Part shown: positions 26,350 to 36,157 of the stretch, one piece after another
How the letters are laid out: each line of letters begins with the position of its first letter
Numbering within the stretch: position 1 is the stretch's first letter
Assembly: GCF_009938205.1 (NCBI RefSeq)
Contig: NZ_AP019655.1
Span: 310,001 to 374,000 of the forward strand
DNA length: 64,000 nucleotides
Reading direction: 5' to 3'
Source: Vibrio panuliri
GTDB lineage: Bacteria; Pseudomonadota; Gammaproteobacteria; Enterobacterales; Vibrionaceae
The notes under the pieces: generated by a model
What the model saw: only the letters and a program-made list of their open reading frames with translations
What the model was told of the DNA's origin: nothing
The model's database searches: none
Made by a program: the position numbers and the translations under genes

Positions 26350-27678
26350 CTATTTCACAATGATGCGCAGCTCTACCTGACGGACAGCATTTTGATACAT
26401 CAGCCATGCACATGTTCCTGCCGCGATATTACCTACCAATGCACCCCAAAAGATGCCCTCAATGCCAGCTAACCTTGAGCCGACCCATAAGCATGGTAGG
26501 AAAAAAGCAAACAGGCGCAGTGCAGAAATGGTGAGTGCGGTATAAGATTTTCCCAGTGCGTTATTGATGGAAACCATCAGCATGCAAATACCAAGTGGCC
26601 CCAAGCTAAATGGAACGATCATCAAGTGCCAGTCTAAAATTTGCTCTACCTTTATATCACTCGTCATTAGGCGAGCGAGAAAACCGCTGCTAATTAGAGT
26701 AATTAAGGCAATCACCAGTTGAGAGGCCAATATGTATTTGCAGGCGATGATGACGAGTTGGCGAATCTCGTTGATTTTGTTTGCCCCGAGTAAACGCCCC
26801 ACCATAGGAGGCATCGACATTGTCAAAGCTAATACAGACACAATCGCGAAAAACTCATAGCGAGAGCCAAGCGCCCATGCGGCAACCGCTGCCGTGCCAT
26901 AACCCGCGAGCAGTTTGGTTGCCAACATCGAAGACAAGGGAGGCAACAGTTGGCTCACCATCGCAGGCCCCATAATGTTGCCAATCGATTTGAGACTGGC
27001 TGGTAAATCGAGATCGTGCCAATCAAAACAAATCCACTGTTTACGGGCAACTTTAGGGGCCACGACCAGAATGCCAATCCCAAAAGCAACAATGGTAGCG
27101 ATAGCCGCGCCATTGATACCTAGATTGAAAGTAAAGATAAAGAGTGGGTCCAAGGCTAGGTTGATAACGCTCGTAACCATCATTAATGTGCCCGGCAACA
27201 TCGTATTTCCGTTTGCTCGGCAAACACTATAAAAGAAATAAAGCAGTGCCCCAGTCCAAGAACTGATCAGCCAATAGATCCAATAGCTATCGATGATTGG
27301 CAATACTGTGTCAGGCGCGCTAAGTAATGATAGTAAAGGCTCACGTATCAGATAGATAAGTAGCCCAAACAGCGCGACACCAACCGAGCCCATTACCACT
27401 ACTAAGCCGCCAAGCTGTTGAGCATAGCGAATTTGATTGGCGCCGATTGCTTTTGCAATTACCGCTGTGGTGGCGATACCAAGCCCGACTTGAATACCGA
27501 TAATGACCATCTGGATCGGTAAGGTAAAGCCTTGGGCTGCTAAGGGCAAAATACCGAGTTGCCCGATAAAGGCACTGTCGACGAGTTGAAAGCTCATCAA
27601 TGACAAAACGCCAAACAGCATTGGCCAAGTCATATTGAAAAGTTGTTTTGCTAGTGATGGAGTCTGGGTGGTCGTCAT
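26350..27678 (-). CDS. MATE-family efflux transporter
   Basis: 442 residues with twelve hydrophobic segments and the two-lobed MATE organisation; the N-terminal FNMTWPMLFGVLSLMSFQLV and PLAAQGFTLPIQM regions are typical of the DinF/NorM branch. It would export cationic drugs or metabolites using a sodium or proton gradient. It is separated by 193 bases from the EamA gene downstream and by 207 from kefB upstream, so it is probably its own unit. Confidence 0.9.
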   Translation of the reverse strand: MTTTQTPSLAKQLFNMTWPMLFGVLSLMSFQLVDSAFIGQLGILPLAAQGFTLPIQMVIIGIQVGLGIATTAVIAKAIGANQIRYAQQLGGLVVVMGSVGVALFGLLIYLIREPLLSLLSAPDTVLPIIDSYWIYWLISSWTGALLYFFYSVCRANGNTMLPGTLMMVTSVINLALDPLFIFTFNLGINGAAIATIVAFGIGILVVAPKVARKQWICFDWHDLDLPASLKSIGNIMGPAMVSQLLPPLSSMLATKLLAGYGTAAVAAWALGSRYEFFAIVSVLALTMSMPPMVGRLLGANKINEIRQLVIIACKYILASQLVIALITLISSGFLARLMTSDIKVEQILDWHLMIVPFSLGPLGICMLMVSINNALGKSYTALTISALRLFAFFLPCLWVGSRLAGIEGIFWGALVGNIAAGTCAWLMYQNAVRQVELRIIVK

Positions 27679-27700
27679 AAATACAGGTGCGTTAGATAGT

Positions 27701-27868
27701 TAAGCCGAGGCGTACCTCGGCTTAGGATTATTCCAATCGGAACTAGTAAGGTAGAGCGCATGCCAATTCCGGTTGGTATCATAGATATACTCAATTGGCT
27801 GTTGGTAAACCAAGCCTGTTGAGATTACATGGCTATAGTCTACTCGATATATGAGTTAAATCGAGTAG
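27701..27868. repeat. Two hairpins between kefB and the MATE gene
   Basis: TAAGCCGAGG/CCTCGGCTTA (27701-27710 and 27715-27724) and CTACTCGAT/ATCGAGTAG (27840-27848 and 27860-27868) are both perfect. Neither has a T tract. One may end kefB transcription, the other may sit in the MATE leader. Confidence 0.45.
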
Positions 27869-27885
27869 CTATGGGTTAAAACACT

Positions 27886-29808
27886 TTAAACATTTTCTTT
27901 AAAATCTTCGGCATAGCCTTTTGGTGGTGGTGTCCAACCACGTTCATCGTTGTTGTGTTTATCAGCTCGGTCGGTGGCGAGCGCCAGTTTGATCTGCTCT
28001 TCTAGGTGAATAAACAACTGTCGGTAGTTGTTGTCAAAACGCTCACCAGAGGCATCATCCAGCCATGCTTGATAGAGCATATCTGACTTTTTATCCTCAA
28101 CACGTTTATAGCTGGCTTTTTGCTGTTCAACGTGGAACGGATGATGGCCTAATTCTCGTAGAGCGTGCGCACCAAGCTCTAATGCAGAGTGATAGGTTTC
28201 TGATTCAATAATATCGGCACCCGCCTGACGTAGCAGGTAACTGTCGCCTCGGTCAAATGCACGTGCCAGTATTTTCACCTTCGGATACGTATGTTTAATA
28301 TATTTAACCAGTTCTAATGAAGCGTCGTTATTATCAATCGCGACCACGACCATTGCCGCTTCTTCAATACCGGCGGTATGGAGCAAATCTGGGCGGGTTG
28401 CATCACCAAAGAAGGCTTTGGTATTGATTTGGCGAACCATATCCACCTGCGCTGCTTGATGATCCAGCACCACGGTTTTGATACCGTTGGCGACCAACAA
28501 GCGATTGATTATCTGACCAAAACGCCCAATACCAGCGATAATTACGGTGCCTTTTTCATCAATTTCATCCGCTTCGCCGTCGTTCGATGCTTGCTCATAA
28601 CGAGGTAAAATGACCTTATCGAACAGAATAAATAGCCCCGGAGTGAGGAACATTGATAGCGCAACAACGAGCGATAACGTTTGGGCGATATCCAGCGGGA
28701 TAACATGATTTTGGGTGGTAAAGCTTAACAGGACAAAGCCAAATTCCCCGGCTTGTGCCAAGCTGAGGGTGAACAGCCAGCGATTGCTCTTACGAATTCG
28801 AAAACAGAAGCCAAGCAGGTAAAGAATAATGGCTTTAAGCAGCATCACGCCCAGTGTTAAACCGATGATGAGGAAAAAGTCATCGAACAAGATGCCGAAG
28901 TTAATTCCAGCGCCAACGGTGATAAAGAACAGACCAAGCAGTAGCCCTTTGAATGGGTCGATGTTTGACTCTAACTCATGACGAAACTCACTGTTTGCCA
29001 AAACTACGCCAGCTAAGAATGTCCCGAGAGCGGGAGAGAGGCCAACCAGACTCATCAAGGCTGCGATGCCCACCACCAACATTAGCGCGGTTGCGGTAAA
29101 GATTTCGCGCAGTCCTGAACTAGCAACAAAGCGAAATAGTGGTCGACTGAGATAGTGACCACCCACGACAAGCCCAGCAATTGAAACGATGATCACTAGC
29201 GCGTAGCCCCAACCAGGCAGGCCAGCAACTAGGCTCAACTCTTCATGATGCTCCGCCGCGCTAGCGGCTGCGGTTTGTGCTTTCTCTACTAACTCTGGTA
29301 ATGCTAATAGTGGAATAAATGCCAACATTGGGATGACGGCAATATCTTGGAAGAGTAGAACTGAGAACGCATTTTGCCCGCCTTCAGTCCGCGTTAACCC
29401 TTTTTCGTTAAACGTCTGTAATACGATAGCGGTCGATGAGAGGGCAAAGATCAAACCTATTGCTAAGGCAATAGTCCATGGCAGTTCAAACAATAATGCA
29501 ATGCCCATAACAGCCGCTGCGGTCGCACCAACCTGTAACCCGCCTAAGCCGAGTAAGCGGTTGCGCATGTTCCACAGCATTTTAGGCTCTAACTCTAGCC
29601 CCACTAAAAACAACATCATCACCACACCGAACTCGGCAAAGTGCTGGATGGTTGTGGTTTCTTCACCCACCAACCCAATAATAGGACCAATCACCACACC
29701 AGCGATCAGGTAACCCAGTACCGAGCCTAGCCCCAACCGCTTGGCAATGGGCACAGCAATCACCGCGGCAACTAAGTAGATAAAGGCTTGCAGAAAGTAA
29801 CTGGTCAT
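27886..29808 (-). CDS. kefB: Glutathione-gated potassium efflux antiporter
   Basis: 640 residues. The first 390 or so form the CPA2 sodium/proton-exchanger-type membrane domain with twelve or more helices. The C-terminal part starts with a RCK/TrkA-N nucleotide-binding domain (GTVIIAGIGRFGQIINRLLV, then a conserved acidic FFGDATRPDLL). In Escherichia coli such channels are kept shut by glutathione and opened by glutathione adducts, acidifying the cytosol and protecting against electrophiles. The start overlaps the stop of the partner gene by four bases. KefB versus KefC cannot be told apart with full certainty. Confidence 0.88.
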   Translation of the reverse strand: MTSYFLQAFIYLVAAVIAVPIAKRLGLGSVLGYLIAGVVIGPIIGLVGEETTTIQHFAEFGVVMMLFLVGLELEPKMLWNMRNRLLGLGGLQVGATAAAVMGIALLFELPWTIALAIGLIFALSSTAIVLQTFNEKGLTRTEGGQNAFSVLLFQDIAVIPMLAFIPLLALPELVEKAQTAAASAAEHHEELSLVAGLPGWGYALVIIVSIAGLVVGGHYLSRPLFRFVASSGLREIFTATALMLVVGIAALMSLVGLSPALGTFLAGVVLANSEFRHELESNIDPFKGLLLGLFFITVGAGINFGILFDDFFLIIGLTLGVMLLKAIILYLLGFCFRIRKSNRWLFTLSLAQAGEFGFVLLSFTTQNHVIPLDIAQTLSLVVALSMFLTPGLFILFDKVILPRYEQASNDGEADEIDEKGTVIIAGIGRFGQIINRLLVANGIKTVVLDHQAAQVDMVRQINTKAFFGDATRPDLLHTAGIEEAAMVVVAIDNNDASLELVKYIKHTYPKVKILARAFDRGDSYLLRQAGADIIESETYHSALELGAHALRELGHHPFHVEQQKASYKRVEDKKSDMLYQAWLDDASGERFDNNYRQLFIHLEEQIKLALATDRADKHNNDERGWTPPPKGYAEDFKENV

Positions 29809-30425
29809 TCTTTATCTCCTAGAATCAGTTGATTAAGGTATGGATTGAGTTTTTCTACCTCATAGGCGCGCTTATAATCGAACTGATCGTTGACCAGAGC
29901 GTTGAGCAAATTTCTCCAGTTTTGAACATGTTGAGTAATTCTGCCTTCTTCTTTTGCTGTACGTGCGCCGAAAAGAGCCAAAGGTGCCATGTATTTCATA
30001 CCCGTCAATGCGGCCATTTGCTCGATAGGGTAAAGAAGTTCGCGAATGGTGAAGTGGTTGTATCCTTTGGTTTGATAAGCATCCGCTCGTCCGCCAGCAG
30101 ATAAGGCACATAAAAAGCGTTTATCTTTGAGGGCCGTGCCTTGGCTACCATAAGCAAAGCCGTACTCCAAGACGAGATCTTGCCATTCTTTGAGCATTGC
30201 AGGGGTGGAATACCAATAAAGTGGGAACTGGAAAATGATCACATCATGTTCGAGTAACCGCTGTTGCTCGCGGTCAATATTGATGTTGTAACTTGGGTAT
30301 TCGTAGTAGAGATCGACGGTGGTGACACCTTCAATATTTTGTGCAGCATCAAAAAGGGGCTGGTTTACCTCAGAACGATGCTGAGAAGGATGAGCATACA
30401 AAACCAGCACTTTGTTTTTCGGCAT
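29805..30425 (-). CDS. KefG/KefF-like NAD(P)H oxidoreductase, Kef ancillary protein
   Basis: 206 residues, flavodoxin-like quinone reductase fold: VLVLYAHPSQHRSEVNQPL at the start, the FQFPLYWYSTPAMLKEWQDL loop and the SAGGRADAY segment are typical of KefF, KefG and MdaB. It is somewhat longer than the E. coli partners. It should bind FMN and NADH and dock on the Kef cytosolic domain for full activity. It precedes kefB with an ATGA-type overlap, so the two are translated together. Confidence 0.88.
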   Translation of the reverse strand: MPKNKVLVLYAHPSQHRSEVNQPLFDAAQNIEGVTTVDLYYEYPSYNINIDREQQRLLEHDVIIFQFPLYWYSTPAMLKEWQDLVLEYGFAYGSQGTALKDKRFLCALSAGGRADAYQTKGYNHFTIRELLYPIEQMAALTGMKYMAPLALFGARTAKEEGRITQHVQNWRNLLNALVNDQFDYKRAYEVEKLNPYLNQLILGDKE

Positions 30426-30483
30426 AGTTGGCTTCCTACCATATTATTGAATTTGTTATGCCTAGGTAACTTATGGTGAAAAG

Positions 30484-31125
30484 CTACATAGCTTTATTAT
30501 TTTTACTCGCATTGCCGTAGGTAAGCAACTGGGTTAAGTCATTTAGATGAGGTACAACGACGGATGCCTGATGTTCAAACGGTTTTTCTATACCATGATT
30601 GACCAAGCATGATGGCATGTTGGCATTGAACGCGGCCTGTAAATCGTACAAGTAATCACCGACATACAGAACTTGTTTGGGAGCAAGTTGCCACTCACTT
30701 GCAAGAGAGTTGAGGGCATCAGGGGCGGGCTTAGGTGCAAAGTGCTCTCGGCTAATTATTCGCTCGATATTCAGATTGTTGTGTTTTACTTTGGCGGAGG
30801 CGGCCTCAAAGCAGTTGCGTGTAATGATCGCGGTGTGTAACGCTTTGCGTTCGATATAGCGCAATATGGTGACGCAACCCGGCATTGGGTGGGAGCTTTT
30901 GGCGTCCTCAAGTTCATGGTCGAGGATCATTTGCTCAGCATCGGCACGCAATGTTGGGCAGGTAATCTCATCGGTAAAGGTCAGCAAATCTCGATCAAAA
31001 GGACAGCCGATCTCTTCGCGCAACGAGAAAAAGTCCATATCAGAGCTGACGAGAGTGTTATCAAGATCAAACACGATCGCCTTAATGTGTTGTGGTTCAA
31101 ACGGTACGACGGTGAGTTTATCCAT
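30484..31125 (-). CDS. HAD-superfamily phosphatase
   Basis: 213 residues. The nucleophile motif I is FDLDNTLVSS (residues 19-28), motif II is ITRN near 100, and motif IV is VGDYLYDLQAA near 155. A helical cap lies between motifs I and II. The family dephosphorylates small sugars or glycolates; the substrate is not readable from the sequence. The ATG has AGGAGTG upstream. It is 58 bases from the Kef ancillary gene and in the same direction, so it may be read into the Kef operon. Confidence 0.85.
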   Translation of the reverse strand: MDKLTVVPFEPQHIKAIVFDLDNTLVSSDMDFFSLREEIGCPFDRDLLTFTDEITCPTLRADAEQMILDHELEDAKSSHPMPGCVTILRYIERKALHTAIITRNCFEAASAKVKHNNLNIERIISREHFAPKPAPDALNSLASEWQLAPKQVLYVGDYLYDLQAAFNANMPSCLVNHGIEKPFEHQASVVVPHLNDLTQLLTYGNASKNNKAM

Positions 31126-31295
31126 AAAATCACACTCCTAGTCACTTACTTAAGCGTATTATTGACACTTATTGGGTTGAAAACGTTAGCGTTGTGCTCC
31201 TATTGTCAGCCCCGCAAAACAGTGTCCATTTCCTGTTTTAAAAGCTAATGCGGGGCACTATGTCTATGATTTCAAGATAGTTGCCTTGGTATGAA

Positions 31296-31655
31296 TTAGG
31301 CAAATTCTTTTTCTAAATAAGCCACAATATCAGCAGACTCATACATCCACTGCACGCCTTGTTGGGTTTCTATGCGCAAGCAAGGCACTTTGATTTTGCC
31401 ACCTCCCGCTTCCAAGTCTGCACGGTGTTGAGGGTCATTTTTCGCATCACGTAAATCGATTTTAACCGATTGACGTTTTAAAGCACGACGTACCTTGACG
31501 CAAAATGGACACGCTTCAAATTGATATAGCGCCATTTGTGCAGCCTTTTCATCGATTGCTTGTTGAGCTTCTGTTGAGCGTTTTACGCCGCGTGGCGAAA
31601 AGACAAAATCCAGTACCAGAATAATTCGACCTAAAATCCAACGGATGACTTTCAT
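31296..31655 (-). CDS. Membrane-anchored glutaredoxin-like / GST-N protein
   Basis: 119 residues. The N-terminal 18 residues (VIRWILGRIILVLDFVFSPR) form a possible membrane anchor. The rest is a glutaredoxin / GST N-terminal fold with a CPFC site (FEACPFCVKVRRAL), KVPCLRI with the cis-proline, and ESADIVAYL that binds glutathione. It probably reduces a membrane-proximal thiol with glutathione. The ATG follows TAGGAATG. Confidence 0.82.
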   Translation of the reverse strand: MKVIRWILGRIILVLDFVFSPRGVKRSTEAQQAIDEKAAQMALYQFEACPFCVKVRRALKRQSVKIDLRDAKNDPQHRADLEAGGGKIKVPCLRIETQQGVQWMYESADIVAYLEKEFA

Positions 31656-31723
31656 AACATTCCTATCTAGTTCAACTAATTATTCTGGTATTGTAACAAT
31701 CAGGCTACATTGTATAAACAAAA

Positions 31724-33307
31724 TTAGTAATCAATCTTGTGTTGTTTTGTAACTTGGATTCCGAGACGCTTGGCTAATCGAACTAAGTTGGCGCGATCCA
31801 CTTTGAGCTGCCTCGCGGCTTGCGCCCAATTGAACTTGGCACTCTCAAGTGCGGCGATAATCAGTTTGGCTTGATACTCATCAGTTGCTTGTCGAAGGTC
31901 TTTAACTTCAATTACCTGTGCTGGTGAGGCGGTGTTTGTAAGCGCTGATTGACTGTTCGGGCTCTCGCTGCTGTTTAATGCTAGATCTATAGCACTCACA
32001 GAAACCGTATTGGCTTGATGGCTGTTCGCGCGCGCTTTCAGTGCTGCCCGATTAATCACATGCTCTAGTTCGCGTACGTTTCCGGGCCAGTCGTAGCGAG
32101 GTAGTTGTATCAACGCATCTTTCGCGAACTTGAGCTGTACAATGCCTAGTTTTTTCCGTGCTTGTTCTAAAAAATAACCTGCTAATAATATCGCATCTTC
32201 TTCACGTTCGCGTAGCGGAGGAACCGCGAGAGGGTAAACACTCAAGCGGTGATAAAGGTCTGCCCGAAAACGACCATGCTCTACTTCTTTGCTCAAATCT
32301 CGATTGGTCGCTGCGAGCACACGCACATTGATACTCTGAACAGCATCTTGGCCCACAGGTTGAATCTCATTGTTTTGCAACGCTCGAAGCAGTTTGCTTT
32401 GTGCAGTTAAGCTTAATTCGCCAATCTCATCTAAAAACAGTGTACCTCCATCGGCGAGGGCAAATTTGCCAAGTCGTGTTTTATCTGCGCCAGTAAAGGC
32501 GCCTTTAACGTGACCAAATAGCTCGCTCTCAATCAACGATTCAGCGATGGCTGCGCAGTTGACATAGATTAGTGGTTGGTTGCTGCGTGCTGATTGATGA
32601 TGCAGGCTTCGTGCGACCAACTCTTTGCCAACTCCAGTCTCGCCATGGATCAGAATCGTAAAATCAGAGGGGGCAACGACAGAAATATCTTGTTTGAGTG
32701 CTTGCATTGCGCTGCTATTACCGATGATTTCACCGCCATCGCGTTCCCACACCTCTTGATTGAGCTCTTCCAATTTCTGTTGGGTCTGCTTCGCTTGCTG
32801 CTCAAGTTGAGAAACAGTTAACGCTACTTTAAGGTGCGATGCGACAATCGCAGAAAGCGCCTCTAAACTCCGTGGTGGAATGGCATCAAACACGTTGGGC
32901 GTTAAACTGTCAAAGGTAAGCACGCCAAGCAATTGGTCAGCATAAATCAAAGGAAGCCCCATACAGGCGTGCATCGGCAACTCGCCATCGTAGTCCAAAA
33001 GTAACCCGTCAAAAGGATCAGGAAGCGGGGAGTCAGCATCGAAGCGAATCACACTGGTTGCGGCACAGATTTGGGCAAAGCGAGGGTGATCATTGACTTT
33101 AAAGCGGCGACCTAAGGTATCTCGGGTGACACCCTGAATGGCGAGCGGTACTAAGGTGTCGCCTTGTAAACCCAATAGGGCGACACAGTCACATTGTACT
33201 GCTTTACGAATCGCATCGAGTAACTTATTAAAACGGTCTTGATCATTATGACCACTTGCTAAGCCGGCTGTCATATCCAGCAGTGTTGAAATCGAAATAT
33301 CTTGCAT
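31724..33307 (-). CDS. norR: Nitric-oxide-responsive sigma-54 activator
   Basis: 527 residues. Residues 20-160 are a GAF domain (the iron NO sensor in NorR), 190-420 a sigma-54 AAA+ domain with GETGVGKE (212-219) and the sigma-54 contact GAFTGA (259-264), and the C-terminus a Fis-type helix-turn-helix ([20 protein letters not shown]). It is divergent from hmp, with two GT-N7-AC NorR boxes and a sigma-54 promoter between them. It should activate hmp on NO exposure. Confidence 0.95.
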   Translation of the reverse strand: MQDISISTLLDMTAGLASGHNDQDRFNKLLDAIRKAVQCDCVALLGLQGDTLVPLAIQGVTRDTLGRRFKVNDHPRFAQICAATSVIRFDADSPLPDPFDGLLLDYDGELPMHACMGLPLIYADQLLGVLTFDSLTPNVFDAIPPRSLEALSAIVASHLKVALTVSQLEQQAKQTQQKLEELNQEVWERDGGEIIGNSSAMQALKQDISVVAPSDFTILIHGETGVGKELVARSLHHQSARSNQPLIYVNCAAIAESLIESELFGHVKGAFTGADKTRLGKFALADGGTLFLDEIGELSLTAQSKLLRALQNNEIQPVGQDAVQSINVRVLAATNRDLSKEVEHGRFRADLYHRLSVYPLAVPPLREREEDAILLAGYFLEQARKKLGIVQLKFAKDALIQLPRYDWPGNVRELEHVINRAALKARANSHQANTVSVSAIDLALNSSESPNSQSALTNTASPAQVIEVKDLRQATDEYQAKLIIAALESAKFNWAQAARQLKVDRANLVRLAKRLGIQVTKQHKIDY

Positions 33308-33343
33308 GAGCTAACCTTAAATGAGTGCTTTACCTATTCTAGA

Positions 33344-33354
33344 GTCAATTTGAC
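33344..33354. promoter_or_regulatory. NorR box 1
   Basis: GTCAATTTGAC fits the NorR enhancer core GT-N7-AC and is a perfect palindrome around its centre base. It lies 37 bases before the norR start and about 80 before the sigma-54 promoter of hmp. Confidence 0.75.
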
Positions 33355-33367
33355 TCAAAATAAAGAG

Positions 33368-33378
33368 GTCAAAATGAC
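33368..33378. promoter_or_regulatory. NorR box 2
   Basis: GTCAAAATGAC, the same GT-N7-AC core, centred 24 bases from box 1 (slightly over two helical turns). Escherichia coli has three such boxes; a possible third, GTTAACTGAC near 33391, has only six bases between GT and AC. Confidence 0.72.
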
Positions 33379-33432
33379 ATGAGTAAGATGGTTAACTGAC
33401 TGAAATACTAGTAATTTCGGTGTTTTCAAACT

Positions 33433-33448
33433 TGGCATCATTCCTGCT
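33433..33448 (+). promoter_or_regulatory. Sigma-54 promoter of hmp
   Basis: TGGCATCATTCCTGCT against the consensus TGGCAC-N5-TTGCW: the GG and GC pairs have the required twelve-base offset. It is downstream of the NorR boxes and upstream of hmp. Confidence 0.72.
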
Positions 33449-33479
33449 GTTGTCCAGCCAGCTCTCAAAATAGCGAGCG

Positions 33480-33512
33480 ATACCCATCAAGTTAAGTTGT
33501 CACTTGGGTATA
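33480..33512. repeat. Dispersed short repeat, copy 4, in the hmp leader
   Basis: ATACCCATCAAG at the left and CTTGGGTAT at the right face each other, so both inverted ends of the repeat are present. It forms a hairpin in the hmp leader just before the AGGAG site. Confidence 0.55.
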
Positions 33513-33535
33513 AAATAATCAGGAGAAAAGCTCTT

Positions 33536-34708
33536 ATGCTCAACGAAAACCATATTGCAGTTGTTAAAAGTACCATTCCTTTGTTGGAGAGCGCAGGCCC
33601 TGCGTTAACTCAACACTTTTATCAGCGCATGTTCAGCCACAACCCAGAATTGAAAGATATTTTTAATATGACGCACCAAAAAACTGGGCGTCAGAGTGTG
33701 GCGTTGTTCGAAGCCATTGCTGCGTATGCAAAAAACATCGAAAACCTTGCAGCGTTGACTCAGGCGGTTGAGCGTATCGCTCATAAGCACACCAGTTTCA
33801 ACATTCAAGCCGCGCACTACCAAATCGTGGGTAATCATTTGATTGAGACACTTCGTGAGCTTGTGCCCGATGCGTTTACCTCTGAGGTGGAAGAAGCATG
33901 GACTGCCGCTTATCTATTTTTAGCTCAAGTGTTTATTGATCGTGAAGAGCAAATCTACCAAGCCAATGAGAATACCGATGGTGGTTGGCGTGGTGCGCGA
34001 GAATTCATTATTGAGCGAAAAACACCAGAATCAGCGTTGGTGACTAGCTTTGAGTTACGACCCCTTGATGGCAAGCCTGTCGCCAATTTTGCCCCGGGGC
34101 AGTACCTTGGTATTGAAGTTAAACCTTCTGCTAGCGAGCATGTCGAAATTCGTCAGTACTCCTTGTCACAAGCATCCAACGGTGAAAGCTACCGTATTTC
34201 GGTCAAGAAAGAAGGGGCGCAAGAAAGCGAAGCGACGTATCAAGGCTTAGTTTCCCACTATTTGCACAATGAGTTACAAGTGGGTGACTCTTTAATGGTG
34301 TATCCACCTGCCGGTGAGTTTTTCTATCAAGCAACGGAAAAACCAGTCGTTTTAATTGCCGCAGGGGTTGGGGCGACACCGATTCAAGCTATGGCTCAAA
34401 CACTTTCAGAGCAGAATAAAAGCAATGTGAGCTACTTCTATGCGTGTGAATCTGAGCCGCAACATACCTTTGCTAAAGAAACTGAGCAGCTTATCAAGCA
34501 ACATAACTGGCAGCACCAAGTTTGGTATCGAGATCAACATGGCGTGATGGATCTCGCTCAAGTGTCGCAAATAGCGGTGAATGAGGCGGAGTTCTATTTG
34601 TGTGGTCCGGTTGCTTTTATGGAGCATATCGTTAAGCAGCTTGAGCAACTTGGCGTAGCACGCGAACGTATTCATTATGAAGTGTTTGGTCCACATGCTT
34701 ATTTGTAA
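33536..34708 (+). CDS. hmp: Flavohemoprotein, nitric oxide dioxygenase
   Basis: 390 residues from ATG 33536 after AGGAG; a TTG at 33497 inside the repeat would add 13 spurious residues. The globin domain carries the proximal haem His85 and distal Tyr29. The FAD domain (RQYSLSQASNGESYRISVKK) and the NAD domain (IAAGVGATPIQAM, YLCGPVAFM) are complete. It oxidises NO to nitrate with oxygen and NADH. Controlled by NorR and sigma-54 as judged from the promoter region. A GC-rich terminator follows. Confidence 0.97.
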   Translation: MLNENHIAVVKSTIPLLESAGPALTQHFYQRMFSHNPELKDIFNMTHQKTGRQSVALFEAIAAYAKNIENLAALTQAVERIAHKHTSFNIQAAHYQIVGNHLIETLRELVPDAFTSEVEEAWTAAYLFLAQVFIDREEQIYQANENTDGGWRGAREFIIERKTPESALVTSFELRPLDGKPVANFAPGQYLGIEVKPSASEHVEIRQYSLSQASNGESYRISVKKEGAQESEATYQGLVSHYLHNELQVGDSLMVYPPAGEFFYQATEKPVVLIAAGVGATPIQAMAQTLSEQNKSNVSYFYACESEPQHTFAKETEQLIKQHNWQHQVWYRDQHGVMDLAQVSQIAVNEAEFYLCGPVAFMEHIVKQLEQLGVARERIHYEVFGPHAYL

Positions 34709-34744
34709 GTAAAAACGTGGACAAGATGATAGAGATATCAGATC

Positions 34745-34774
34745 AGAACCCCGCTTTTTAGCGGGGTTCTGTTT
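34745..34774 (+). terminator. Intrinsic terminator of hmp
   Basis: AGAACCCCGC (34745-34754) and GCGGGGTTCT (34761-34770), loop TTTTTA, then GTTTT. Confidence 0.88.
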
Positions 34775-34846
34775 TAATAAGCGATAGCACTAGACAAAGA
34801 TATCGGGCCCTTTTGCTTTACGCTGTTTTGCGCAGCAAGCAAAGGC

Positions 34847-35875
34847 TTATTTTACTGTCCAAGTAACTTGTTCACCGGCTTTAATTGGCACAACAATATC
34901 ATCGCCAAATGGCATGCTTGCAGGGACGTCCCAAGACTCTTTACTCAGTGTCACGGTATCTGCGTTGCGAGGTAGACCATAAAAATCTGGACCGTTGTGG
35001 CTAGCAAATGCTTCTAAGTGTTCCAGTTTGCCCTCTTGCTCAAATACTTCTGCATAGAGTTCAAGTGCTGCGTGAGCTGTGTATGAACCTGCGCAACCAC
35101 AGGCTGCTTCTTTCTTGCCCTTAGCGTGTGGCGCAGAATCGGTACCTAAGAAAAACTTCTTGCTACCACTGGTTGCCGCGGCAACTAATGCCTGTTGGTG
35201 GGTATTGCGCTTTAAAATTGGTAAACAGTAGAAGTGAGGCTTAATGCCACCCACTAACATATGGTTACGGTTATACATTAGGTGGTGAGCGGTGATTGTT
35301 GCCGCAACATTGTCACCTGCTTTAGCGACAAACTCTGCAGCATCAGCAGTGGTAATGTGCTCAAGTACGATTTTTAGATTTGGAAAATCGTTAACGATAG
35401 GTGCAAGTACGGTTTCAAGGAACGCTTTTTCACGGTCGAAGATATCGACATCATGGTGGGTTACTTCACCGTGCACCAGCAGCAACATACCAACTTCTTC
35501 CATCGCTTCTAAAACGTGGTAGATATTTTTAGCAGATGTCACACCTGAGTCTGAGTTTGTGGTTGCCCCCGCAGGGTATAGCTTAGCAGCGAATACTTTG
35601 CCTGATGCTTTCGCTTTACGAATTTCATCTGCAGTCGTGTTATCTGTTAGGTAAAGCGCCATTAGCGGCTCAAACTGCTCGCTTGGCTTCTCTGCCATAA
35701 TGCGTTCGCGATAGGCTAGTGCAAGCTCAGTGTTGGTAATCGGTGGGATAGTGTTTGGCATGATCAGCGCGCGTCCGTTGTAGCGGCTAATATCTCGTAC
35801 GGTATCTTTTAGAACTTCGCCATCGCGAAGGTGAACGTGCCAGTCATCCGGACGAGTAATCGTAATAGTTGTCAT
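34847..35875 (-). CDS. pyrC: Dihydroorotase
   Basis: 342 residues from the ATG at 35875, placed by GGGAG five bases before it (an ATG at 35890 is too close to that site). The metal site begins [11 protein letters not shown], the carboxylated lysine is in [10 protein letters not shown], and VHGEVT and LEHITT hold further ligands. It closes carbamoyl-aspartate to dihydroorotate in pyrimidine synthesis. Length matches the class II enzyme. It converges with hmp; its leader shows no clear attenuator. Confidence 0.96.
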   Translation of the reverse strand: MTTITITRPDDWHVHLRDGEVLKDTVRDISRYNGRALIMPNTIPPITNTELALAYRERIMAEKPSEQFEPLMALYLTDNTTADEIRKAKASGKVFAAKLYPAGATTNSDSGVTSAKNIYHVLEAMEEVGMLLLVHGEVTHHDVDIFDREKAFLETVLAPIVNDFPNLKIVLEHITTADAAEFVAKAGDNVAATITAHHLMYNRNHMLVGGIKPHFYCLPILKRNTHQQALVAAATSGSKKFFLGTDSAPHAKGKKEAACGCAGSYTAHAALELYAEVFEQEGKLEHLEAFASHNGPDFYGLPRNADTVTLSKESWDVPASMPFGDDIVVPIKAGEQVTWTVK

Positions 35876-36086
35876 GTTTGCTCCCACCATGAGTAAGTTG
35901 TCTGATTGGAGCCTAAACTACGGATTTTTAGAAAAACACATAGGCTTAGGCGACAGGATGATAGAGGAAAGCGGTGAGGATTTCACCCACTTTTTTACCC
36001 GTTAGTTGCGTTTGTTGAACAATTAGCCAAACGTTTGCGTGATTCCGCCAATGCCAATTGGCAATGAAAAACGATATACTAAAAAC

Positions 36087-36141
36087 GTTATACCCAAGTC
36101 ATCTTAGGGGAATCAGCACTAAGAGGTGGCTTGGGTATAAC
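36087..36141. repeat. Dispersed short repeat, copy 5, full inverted form
   Basis: GTTATACCCAAG (36087-36098) and CTTGGGTATAAC (36130-36141) are perfect 12-base complements, with TCTTAG and CTAAGA as a second inner stem. The 55-base element stands just before the ribosome site of the MOSC gene and has the form of a small inverted-end element. No target-site duplication was visible. Confidence 0.65.
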
Positions 36142-36157
36142 ACAAAAAGGAATAGCA

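Noticed and set aside
33497..33535. TTG start giving an extended Hmp
   Set aside because: These codons lie in the dispersed repeat; AGGAG points to the ATG at 33536, which also gives Tyr29 and His85.
36131..36157. TTG start of the MOSC protein
   Set aside because: It falls in the right arm of the repeat; the ATG at 36158 has its own ribosome site.
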